A stretch of DNA of 5,725 nucleotides from assembly GCA_040387095.1 (NCBI GenBank), contig JAZKEJ010000019.1, positions 1 to 5,725 on the forward strand, read 5' to 3'. Source of the DNA: Methylotenera_A sp040387095. Lineage in GTDB: Bacteria; Pseudomonadota; Gammaproteobacteria; Burkholderiales; Methylophilaceae. The translations under genes were made by a program, and so were the position numbers. Position 1 is the stretch's first letter, and every line of letters begins with the position of its first letter. Positions 1 to 5,372 of this stretch are shown here, one piece after another. A model generated the notes under the pieces. That model was not told the DNA's origin. It ran no database searches and saw nothing but the letters and a program-made list of their open reading frames with translations.

Positions 1-2
1 TA

Positions 3-770
3 TATTTACTCAAATATTCCAACCAAAAGCGATCTGCTGAGTATCAGTTTACCGGCACTTTTTTTGCCATTTTCACAGGGTTAACGCTGTATCGTTTTTA
101 TGTGCTTTGCGCTGACAGAGCCCAACCAGTCGTACATTTGACCGAGTGGACATTAAACGAAGTGACTTTTCTGGCTTGTATGTTAAGTGTATTGGCCATT
201 AACTTTGGGTTTATTGCGATGGTGAATAAAAGACTTGCAGAATTGCTTGCCCACAGCGCAGGACACGACTGGTTAACCGGCGCCTTAAATCGCGGAAATT
301 TGGAGAAAGGTGCGGAACTGTTGACACTTGAGTCGATTAAAACCAATCAAATACAGGCGATGTTATTGATGGATTTGGATCAATTTAAAATCATTAATGA
401 CACTTATGGTCATTTGTTTGGCGATAAAGTGATTCAAATGTTTGCACAGTTGGCTAAAGATAGCATGCGAGAAATAGATTTATTAGGACGCTATGGTGGT
501 GAAGAGTTTTGCATTTTAATGCCCAACGCCAGTGAATATGAGGCCTTAATTTTAGGTGAACGCATTCGTCAAAAATTTGAAAACATGCCGATTATGCTTG
601 AAGATATCTCAGTCAAATGCACTGTCAGTGTTGGTGTATGCGACTCCAGCCGATTGGGCAGTGGCTTTAAAAGCATGTTCTCAGCTGCTGATCGATCGCT
701 TTACGCGGCAAAAAATGCGGGCAGAAATAAAGTTATTTCATTTTCTAGTTTGTCATTACTCCATTCCTAA
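3..770 (+). CDS. Membrane-anchored GGDEF diguanylate cyclase, 5'-truncated by the window edge
   Basis: The frame is open from base 3 to the TAA at 768-770, giving 255 visible codons; the true start lies upstream of the window. The GTG at 102 is only the first start-like codon and would cut a membrane helix, so I do not take it as the start. Numbering from the first visible codon, hydrophobic segments lie near 14-36 and 54-74, followed directly by a GGDEF domain (about 90-247). The domain shows DWLTGALNR, the metal/substrate motif DLDQFKIIND (124-133), GGEEF (165-169, bases 495-509) and the RxxD inhibitory site REID (156-159, bases 468-479) at the usual distance. By family knowledge it should condense two GTP into cyclic di-GMP at the inner membrane, with product inhibition. 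No EAL or HD-GYP domain follows. The sensory part is mostly missing, so its signal is unknown. The next gene downstream, on the same strand, is another nucleotide cyclase. Confidence 0.92.
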   Translation, partial: YLLKYSNQKRSAEYQFTGTFFAIFTGLTLYRFYVLCADRAQPVVHLTEWTLNEVTFLACMLSVLAINFGFIAMVNKRLAELLAHSAGHDWLTGALNRGNLEKGAELLTLESIKTNQIQAMLLMDLDQFKIINDTYGHLFGDKVIQMFAQLAKDSMREIDLLGRYGGEEFCILMPNASEYEALILGERIRQKFENMPIMLEDISVKCTVSVGVCDSSRLGSGFKSMFSAADRSLYAAKNAGRNKVISFSSLSLLHS

Positions 771-968
771 ACTGAATACTTCTTTGATTTGAAGAGCGTG
801 TTTTTGTCTATTTTCTGGTTAACTGAATTTATGGTGTAAAAATTGCTTTAGTTAACTAACATTGCTTGATTGAAATAATTAACAATCCTGTTAAAAAAAG
901 TAAATTGATAAGCGTTGCTTCTGCAAGTGGCTAAAACAGCGGTTTACAGAGCAGTTAAGTTAGCTAAA

Positions 969-997
969 TTAATTAAATCACTTTAAGTACTTATACT
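969..997 (+). promoter_or_regulatory. Candidate sigma-70 promoter of the nucleotide cyclase gene
   Basis: A good -10 hexamer TATACT (992-997) sits 17 bases after a weak -35 TTAATT (969-974). Transcription would start near 1004, leaving a leader of about 45 bases before the ATG at 1048. The -10 lies inside an inverted repeat, which suggests control. In such AT-rich DNA a chance match is quite possible. Confidence 0.35.
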
Positions 998-1001
998 TAA
1001 A
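982..1001. repeat. Perfect 8-bp inverted repeat over the candidate -10 (possible operator)
   Basis: TTTAAGTA (982-989) and TACTTAAA (994-1001) are exact reverse complements separated by CTTA. The repeat covers the TATACT -10 candidate of the cyclase gene, a position where a dimeric regulator would block RNA polymerase. The sequence is seen directly; the operator role is inference. Confidence 0.45.
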
Positions 1002-1047
1002 TAAAGAGGATAGATCATTAACTCAACACTAATGACTAAAAATTGCC

Positions 1048-2226
1048 ATGAATGAAAAACTAAATAGAACCAGCATTTGCAGTATCGTATTTTTAGATAT
1101 CATTGATTACTCAAAAAAATCCGTTTCGGAACAAATTGATATTAAAAATCAGTTTAATGAACTCATTAACCATTCGTTAAAAGACGTTGATCAAAATGAG
1201 CGCATTATTTTAGATACAGGTGATGGGGCGGCGATTGCTCATTTGGGTTCGCCAGAAGATGCTTTATTCGTATCATTAAACATTCGCGATGAGATTATTA
1301 AAAGCAATATTTTAAGTTCTATGCCTTTATATGTTCGATTTGGTATTAATCTAGGACCGGTACGGTTGGTGAGCGATATTAATGGTCAGCCCAACATCAT
1401 TGGCGATGGTATCAACGTGGCGCAACGGATTATGAGTTTTGCCAAGCCTAATCAGATTGTAGTGTCGCGTTCATATTACGATGTGACTTCGCGTTTAACC
1501 CAAGAAATCTCACAAATGTTTGATTATTCTGGCATTAAACACGACAAGCATGTGAGAGAGCATGAGATTTACTCAGTACGATTAATGAAAGATCTTGCAA
1601 CACCAGAAACTAAAACTGCTCAATCCGCGATTTATAAAGAGCTCACTAACAATTGGTTTAATCGTATCAGCTGGAAATATGTTGCGCTTTCATTACCTGC
1701 TTTGTTTACATGCGCAATTGTTATTAAATCAGCCGCATCCCCATCTGAGCCTTTAGAGACGACAGCAAGTTTAGAAGTGGCTGAGCAAATCCTGACAAAG
1801 CCTATTGATGCTACGGTTGAAAGAATGCCTGAAAATGGCAGTATTCAATTAGCTAATTATGCTGTCAATAATAAAATTGAAGCGGAAACTGAAATAGTTT
1901 CAGCTAATAAAATAGCTATTGAAGAACCATTGAAAAATACGCCAGAAAACAAACAAGTGCAGAAAAAAGTTGCCAAGAAATCAGATAGCAAAAAACTGCA
2001 AACTAAAAAAGTAGAAAAGAAACAGTCAACTGAGTTGCCACCAGAGTTTATTGTGCCAGAAAATGAAAAAACGCAGCCAAAAACAATCGCTAAAGTGACT
2101 GAGCCTCAGGTAAATGCTGAGTTATCAGCAGAAAAATCTGGCTGGAAAACATTTACGGATAGCGTCAAGCAAGGTCAGCAACGTAACTGCACGCAGGTTG
2201 AAATAACCATGAATCAATGTCACTAG
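1048..2226 (+). CDS. Class III adenylate/guanylate cyclase with one membrane helix and a periplasmic tail
   Basis: The 392-residue protein has an N-terminal class III cyclase domain (about 8-180). Metal-binding Asp17 lies in FLDIIDYS and Asp59 in DTGDG; transition-state Asn123 and Arg127 lie in GINVAQR. These residues suggest an active enzyme making a cyclic nucleotide from a nucleoside triphosphate. The canonical base-selecting Lys and Asp align with Leu55 and Asn116, so substrate choice (ATP or GTP) is uncertain. A membrane helix spans about 208-227. After it come an acidic then Lys-rich linker (about 230-350) and a C-terminal piece with Cys381 and Cys391. The catalytic domain should be cytoplasmic and the C-terminus periplasmic. 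The start is chosen because family proteins begin just before the first metal motif; no good ribosome binding site precedes it. The gene ends 8 bases from the convergent ylqF. Family assignment is firm; physiological role is unknown. Confidence 0.88.
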   Translation: MNEKLNRTSICSIVFLDIIDYSKKSVSEQIDIKNQFNELINHSLKDVDQNERIILDTGDGAAIAHLGSPEDALFVSLNIRDEIIKSNILSSMPLYVRFGINLGPVRLVSDINGQPNIIGDGINVAQRIMSFAKPNQIVVSRSYYDVTSRLTQEISQMFDYSGIKHDKHVREHEIYSVRLMKDLATPETKTAQSAIYKELTNNWFNRISWKYVALSLPALFTCAIVIKSAASPSEPLETTASLEVAEQILTKPIDATVERMPENGSIQLANYAVNNKIEAETEIVSANKIAIEEPLKNTPENKQVQKKVAKKSDSKKLQTKKVEKKQSTELPPEFIVPENEKTQPKTIAKVTEPQVNAELSAEKSGWKTFTDSVKQGQQRNCTQVEITMNQCH

Positions 2227-2234
2227 TGCTTGAG

Positions 2235-3173
2235 CTAAGAGTCTATTTCGATAGTGGCAACATCGCTATTGATTGAAATTTCGTCGCTAACTGTTACGCT
2301 GTTTTGCTGGATCATTAGCAAGCGACTTTGTGGTGTTTCTAAACTAACGCGGCCAATTGCGCCACTGCGATAATCCGTCAGAAACGCCACTGCAGTTTTT
2401 TCCATATCCCATAAACCGTCATGACGTTTATAACTGCGGCGTTTGGCAATCGCCTCTAGCAAATCCACACCATCCATTTGCGCTACGTTTATTTTCATCG
2501 CGTCTAGCTTGTAGCGCGCATTGATTAAATCCGGATAAGTTTGCAATAAATTATCTGCCAAAAAAGTGGCCACATCTTCATCAATCACCGCATTTCGGCC
2601 GATTGCATGGCTAGCAGCCAACATATAGCCATCAGATTCATAAGCGATTTTTGGCCACATCATGCCAGGCGTATCTGTGATGCTAAACGTCGCATCCAAC
2701 TCAAAACGCTGCTGGCTTTTAGTGACGGCTGGCTCATCACCAACTTTTGCTACGCGACGATTGAGTAGGGCATTCATCAGTGTTGATTTTCCTACGTTTG
2801 GAATGCCCATAATCAAAGCGCGTAAAGGCTTTAAATGTGTTCCGCGATGTGGCGTAAGCTTGCGGCAAACAGCGGGTATTTTTTTTGCATCGCCTGCTTT
2901 TTTACAGCTTAAAGCCACGGCTTTGGTGTTGGGAAGGTTGTTAAAGTAATTTAGCCAAGCTTCTGTCGCTTTGGGGTCGGCTAAATCTGCTTTGTTTAAA
3001 ATTTTAAGATTAGGCCGTTGGCGAAACAATCGCATTTCGTTAATCACAGGATTATGACTGGCTTCTGGCACGCGTGCGTCCAGCACTTCGATCACCATGT
3101 CGGTAAATTCCATGGTTTCTTCCGCTTTTTTGCGGGCTTGGGTCATATGCCCCGGATACCACTGAATTGCCAT
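2235..3173 (-). CDS. ylqF: Ribosome biogenesis GTPase YlqF/RbgA
   Basis: This 312-residue protein is a circularly permuted GTPase: the G motifs run G4 (NKAD, 60-63), G5 (SCK, 89-91), G1/P-loop (GIPNVGKST, 123-131), G2 (Thr151) and G3 (DTPG, 167-170). The N-terminus MAIQWYPGHM carries His9, which family work on Bacillus RbgA identifies as the catalytic histidine. An RNA-binding C-terminal helical domain (about 180-285) follows, and the length is typical. By family knowledge it acts in late assembly of the large ribosomal subunit in the cytoplasm. The ATG at 3171-3173 is supported by AAGG (complement of 3180-3183) six bases upstream. The gene is on the same strand as the sigma cluster but separated from it by 272 bases, so it probably has its own promoter. 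Residues after about 290 are a poorly conserved acidic tail. Confidence 0.95.
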   Translation of the reverse strand: MAIQWYPGHMTQARKKAEETMEFTDMVIEVLDARVPEASHNPVINEMRLFRQRPNLKILNKADLADPKATEAWLNYFNNLPNTKAVALSCKKAGDAKKIPAVCRKLTPHRGTHLKPLRALIMGIPNVGKSTLMNALLNRRVAKVGDEPAVTKSQQRFELDATFSITDTPGMMWPKIAYESDGYMLAASHAIGRNAVIDEDVATFLADNLLQTYPDLINARYKLDAMKINVAQMDGVDLLEAIAKRRSYKRHDGLWDMEKTAVAFLTDYRSGAIGRVSLETPQSRLLMIQQNSVTVSDEISINSDVATIEIDS

Positions 3174-3445
3174 TTTATACCTTAAAAATTAAAAGTTCGT
3201 CGCAATACTTTGTTGCCCATAATTTTGATTGCTCACGTATAAAACATACGCCACGCAATCAAAATTATCGCGCGCCTCGTCTTGCCTAGCCCGTTTGATT
3301 TTTATAGGCACAAAACTGTATGAATGTTTAACGATACGCAAAGCCCATCGTTATCGGCTTGTCGCCCAGTCATCATTAATGATCAAACGAAATACGCGCT
3401 TTGAGGTAGTATTTTAACACCTTAAGCTAACTCTTAAATTCAATT
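3174..3445. other. Palindrome-rich intergenic region upstream of ylqF
   Basis: No gene is supported in these 272 bases. The stretch has several inverted repeats: the large compound palindrome at 3219-3268 (listed separately); AAGCC/GGCTT arms at 3341-3345 and 3356-3360 that extend with one mismatch to a CGTT loop; AACGAT/ATCGTT at 3330-3335 and 3347-3352; a perfect 12-bp palindrome at 3372-3383; and CGTTTGAT/ATCAAACG at 3292-3299 and 3382-3389. On the minus strand TATAAA (complement of 3301-3306) could be a -10 for ylqF, but its best -35, TTAAAC (complement of 3326-3331), has a 19-base spacer and is weak. Confidence 0.6.
3219..3268. repeat. 50-bp compound palindrome with perfect 14-bp arms
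   Basis: ATAATTTTGATTGC (3219-3232) is the exact reverse complement of 3255-3268. Inside it a second stem, CGTAT (3236-3240) with ATACG (3246-3250), closes an AAAAC loop. The transcript of either strand could fold into a long interrupted hairpin. It lies 46 bases upstream of the ylqF start, inside its probable leader. No T-run follows on the minus strand, so it is not an obvious terminator. It may be a dispersed intergenic repeat or a regulatory structure; the palindrome itself is certain. Confidence 0.75.
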
Positions 3446-3961
3446 TTAATTATCACGTCCGCGATTGCCGCGCCGATGTTTTTTTTGCTGCTTATCTTGC
3501 CATTTCTCACGCACTTGCTCGCGTTCTTGTGGCGGACGGTTTTTGAATTCGCGTAGACGTTCTTTTGCTTGCGCTCTTTCATTTGGCGATAACTGTTGAT
3601 AGCGTTGCAGGTTATCACGTGCACGTTCGCGCTGTTGAGGGTCCATTTCATGCCATTTGTTCGCACCTTTACTCAGGCGTTCTTGGCGCTCTGCAGTTAG
3701 TTCGCCCCAGCGACCTCTTAATGGCGCCAGTGTTTGCTGTTGCTCATTGCTTAAATCTTGCCATTCAATACCGTTATCCGCCACAGAGTAATGCTCAAGC
3801 TCTGCAAGTTCAAACTCGGCGTGCGCCATTTGCATAAAGCTAAAAAATAGACTCCATAAAATAAACCAATTTTTAAATATGGCTTTAGACGCGATTCTTA
3901 ATGGCATGATTCTGGACTTTATTTTGCTTAATTGTAAGCTTACCGATGGGATAATTTTCAT
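3446..3961 (-). CDS. DUF3106-type secreted protein with 18-residue helical repeats
   Basis: The 171-residue precursor has a long basic N-region, a hydrophobic core (about 31-45) and a likely signal-peptidase site AHA|E after residue 48, so the mature protein should be periplasmic. The mature part is charged, helical and repetitive: Trp67, Trp85, Trp103, Tyr121 and Phe139 lie exactly 18 residues apart, with segments such as LTAERQERL, DPQQRER and SPNERAQ starting the units. The C-terminus is very basic (KKHRRGNRGR). The pattern matches what I know as DUF3106, a betaproteobacterial family without an established function. The ATG at 3959-3961 is supported by TAAGGT with AAGG eight bases upstream; the internal Met19 lacks such a site. 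It lies 52 bases downstream of the DUF3619 gene, probably last in the sigma operon. A role as periplasmic sensor or Spy/CpxP-like chaperone is inference only. Confidence 0.85.
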   Translation of the reverse strand: MKIIPSVSLQLSKIKSRIMPLRIASKAIFKNWFILWSLFFSFMQMAHAEFELAELEHYSVADNGIEWQDLSNEQQQTLAPLRGRWGELTAERQERLSKGANKWHEMDPQQRERARDNLQRYQQLSPNERAQAKERLREFKNRPPQEREQVREKWQDKQQKKHRRGNRGRDN

Positions 3962-3969
3962 TTGCCAGA

Positions 3970-3973
3970 CCTT
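3970..3973 (-). promoter_or_regulatory. Ribosome binding site of the DUF3106 gene
   Basis: AAGG within TAAGGT on the minus strand lies eight bases before the ATG at 3961. It decides for this start over the internal Met19 codon (3905-3907), which has no purine-rich site upstream. Confidence 0.6.
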
Positions 3974-4013
3974 AAAACGCTGATTTTTGACATGTCAATT
4001 TTAATACGCAACG

Positions 4014-4457
4014 TTAAACTGCATCAGCCGCATCTTGTTGATTGGGCGTTTTTTCACCATGCAATGTTTCTTCTGCCCAAGCATAGAAATCTGGGTCACT
4101 AATCACATCTAGATCTTCTGCATTATTCAGCGCTTCTAGCACTGCAGCTGGATTTTCATTGTTGTTGCTGGCAATATTTGTCACGCCATCCGTTTGTTGA
4201 GGATTAATCACCACCAAAACTGCGACTAAAGCACAAAAAGCCAACGCGCTCGCTGGCATCCAGTACTCACTCCAATATTGGCTAGATAACCAGTTTGGTT
4301 TAACCGTCTGGCTATTTAGTGCAAGCTTACGTCTATCAGCCAATTGCTGACGTGTATCTGAATCCAGCGAATCGACGCTGTGATCGAGATTAAGCTTGAT
4401 TTTCTGATTAAAGATTTGATGGTTCAAGGTTTGCTTATTAACGTTATCTTCGTTCAT
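4014..4457 (-). CDS. DUF3619-type single-pass membrane protein, candidate anti-sigma factor
   Basis: I start this gene at the ATG at 4455-4457 (147 residues). A farther in-frame ATG at 4515-4517 would overlap the sigma gene and add an unconserved-looking leader. GGGG eight bases upstream (complement of 4466-4469) supports the choice. The N-terminal part holds LDHSVDSLDSDTRQQLADRRKLAL (about 24-47, split here as LDHSVDSLDSDT and RQQLADRRKLAL), typical of DUF3619. One membrane helix spans about 67-84. The basic residues precede it and the following tail is acidic, predicting N-in, C-out. The C-terminal EDLDVISDPDFYAWAEE block resembles the family's conserved end. It begins 16 bases after the sigma stop codon. 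A one-helix protein directly behind a sigma gene suggests an anti-sigma factor, but there is no zinc-type HxxxCxxC motif and the function is not established. Confidence 0.85.
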   Translation of the reverse strand: MNEDNVNKQTLNHQIFNQKIKLNLDHSVDSLDSDTRQQLADRRKLALNSQTVKPNWLSSQYWSEYWMPASALAFCALVAVLVVINPQQTDGVTNIASNNNENPAAVLEALNNAEDLDVISDPDFYAWAEETLHGEKTPNQQDAADAV

Positions 4458-4465
4458 GATCGTTA

Positions 4466-4469
4466 CCCC
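4466..4469 (-). promoter_or_regulatory. Ribosome binding site of the DUF3619 gene
   Basis: GTGGGGTAA on the minus strand places GGGG eight bases before the ATG at 4457. It can pair with the anti-Shine-Dalgarno sequence with one G-U pair, and it is the reason for choosing this start. Confidence 0.45.
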
Positions 4470-4473
4470 ACAT

Positions 4474-4992
4474 TTACTGATGTTTATCCAATTGTTGACG
4501 TAATTTTTGCAGTGCACGCGCGTAATGCGTTTTTACGCTGCTTTCAGAGCATTGCATGGCAATCGCCGTTTCAGCAATATCCATACCTTCCCACACCCGC
4601 AGTAAAAAAACCTGTTGTTGTCGCAATGGTAGAGCGCTTAATTCCACATTCAAACTTTGCATAAATTGCGCATCCTGCAATTTGACGTCTGGCGAACTCG
4701 CTGGCGTATCTGGCTGCTGCTCCAGCATATCTTCTGCCTCTTCGTCATCATCCCAGTTCAGCCAGCTGCGCATGCGATTGCGTACACTTTGGCGTCTGTG
4801 CCAATCTAGAATACGTGTTTGCAATATGCTATAAAAAAGCGGTTTCCATTGCTCTGCTGGATGCGCGCCATACTTTTGTACCAGCTTCATCATGGCATCC
4901 TGCACAATATCCAGCGCTTCTTCACGGTTACCTGTCGCATACTGCGCCATCGAAAACGCGCGGCCTTCAATACTGGCTAAAAATGTTTGCAT
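4474..4992 (-). CDS. ECF-like sigma-70 family RNA polymerase sigma factor
   Basis: With the ATG at 4990-4992 the protein has 172 residues, normal for the two-domain group. Region 2 covers about 10-72, with ALDIVQDAMMKL (2.2 core binding) and FYSILQTRILDWHRRQ (2.3-2.4, -10 recognition). An acidic linker (DDDEEAED, about 81-88) leads to region 4 (about 115-168), including LPLRQQQVFLLRVWEG and the helix-turn-helix MDIAETAIAMQCSESSVKTH for -35 recognition. It should direct RNA polymerase to a specific regulon. The start is uncertain: the frame continues upstream with GTG at 5005-5007 and TTG at 5014-5016 before a stop at 5032-5034, and none has a clear ribosome binding site. I chose the ATG because region 2 follows it at the usual distance. 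It is first in a likely operon with DUF3619 and DUF3106 genes. Confidence 0.9.
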   Translation of the reverse strand: MQTFLASIEGRAFSMAQYATGNREEALDIVQDAMMKLVQKYGAHPAEQWKPLFYSILQTRILDWHRRQSVRNRMRSWLNWDDDEEAEDMLEQQPDTPASSPDVKLQDAQFMQSLNVELSALPLRQQQVFLLRVWEGMDIAETAIAMQCSESSVKTHYARALQKLRQQLDKHQ

Positions 4993-5372
4993 TGTAATGA
5001 TGGCCACGCTTTGCAACTGTTCAATAATGGTTTGCTAATATTAATCCAATTAATCAAATTTAATAAAAATTAGTCGGTATAAAAGTTTATTTAAAATTTG
5101 CTGCCTATTTGCCCAAATTACTACTGTTCGCATAGTTAGCAATTGTGCCAAATGATGTCAATAAGTGTATTAATATGCTGCTTACCTTCAATGAATTTTA
5201 ATTTTTTGCTCATTTTTCAATGATTAAGTTAAGCCTGTAATGCAAGACCGTTTCAATATCCTTACTCATTAAAACGCAGTCAGCAACGCATTGTCTACAC
5301 GCAAACTGATTTTAAGATTTTAATTTTAAGTATTTAATTATTCATTCAAGCCATTTGCATTAAAATGGCTTT
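4993..5372. other. AT-rich divergent intergenic region between sigma and methyltransferase genes
   Basis: These 380 bases contain no supportable gene on either strand. They separate two divergently transcribed genes and so must hold promoters for both. A candidate for the sigma operon and a hairpin pair before the methyltransferase are listed separately. No convincing plus-strand promoter was found among the many AT hexamers. An 8-bp direct repeat TTCAATGA occurs at 5187-5194 and 5216-5223, which could be chance. Confidence 0.7.
5132..5161 (-). promoter_or_regulatory. Candidate sigma-70 promoter of the sigma operon
   Basis: On the minus strand a perfect -35 TTGACA (complement of 5156-5161) is followed after 18 bases by a poor -10 AACTAT (complement of 5132-5137). 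Transcription would start near 5124, with a leader of about 130 bases to the ATG at 4992. The exact -35 favours housekeeping-sigma expression; the poor -10 keeps confidence low. Confidence 0.35.

Larger units (their letters stand above)
771..1047. other. AT-rich intergenic region between the GGDEF and nucleotide cyclase genes
   Basis: These 277 bases hold no supportable gene. No strong GC stem followed by a T-run was found after the GGDEF stop, so a terminator is not called. The 3' third carries the candidate cyclase promoter and palindrome listed separately. A purine-rich AAAGAGGA lies at 1003-1010 and looks like a ribosome binding site, but it is 37 bases from the cyclase ATG, too far to serve it directly. 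Confidence 0.7.

Noticed and set aside
102..104. GTG at 102 as the start of the GGDEF gene
   Set aside because: The frame is open to the window edge with a membrane-helix-like segment before this codon, so the gene continues upstream.
98..346. Minus-strand open frame of 82 codons
   Set aside because: It lies opposite the GGDEF gene, whose membrane and catalytic motifs are clear; the antisense translation shows no recognisable domain.
556..792. Plus-strand frame overlapping the end of the GGDEF gene
   Set aside because: It is an out-of-frame shadow of the conserved GGDEF C-terminal half and has no domain features.
2662..2949. Plus-strand frame of 95 codons inside ylqF
   Set aside because: It is opposite the P-loop and G3 region of ylqF, which explains the sequence fully.
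3219..3268. Reading the large palindrome as a rho-independent terminator for the sigma operon
   Set aside because: The arms are AT-rich, no T-run follows on the minus strand, and it lies about 180 bases beyond the last stop codon of that operon.
3229..3417. Plus-strand frame of 62 codons in the ylqF upstream gap
   Set aside because: It begins inside the palindrome, has no ribosome binding site and no protein-like features; the gap is better read as palindrome-rich noncoding DNA.
3270..3445. Possible tRNA or known riboswitch in the ylqF upstream gap
   Set aside because: No cloverleaf with a TψC-like GTTCRANNC box and no riboswitch core that I recognise is present on either strand.
3427..3666. 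Second minus-strand frame of 79 codons within the DUF3106 gene
   Set aside because: It overlaps the repeat-bearing DUF3106 frame, which has a signal peptide, a ribosome binding site and 18-residue periodicity; the alternative has none.
3565..3837. Plus-strand frame of 90 codons opposite the DUF3106 gene
   Set aside because: Antisense shadow without recognisable features.
4458..4517. Longer DUF3619 start at the ATG at 4515-4517
   Set aside because: It would overlap the sigma gene by 44 bases and adds 20 residues not expected for the family; the downstream ATG has a plausible ribosome binding site.
4380..4834. Plus-strand frames opposite the sigma and DUF3619 genes
   Set aside because: Antisense to well-supported sigma region 4 and the DUF3619 N-terminus; low-complexity Ser/Cys-rich translations typical of shadows.
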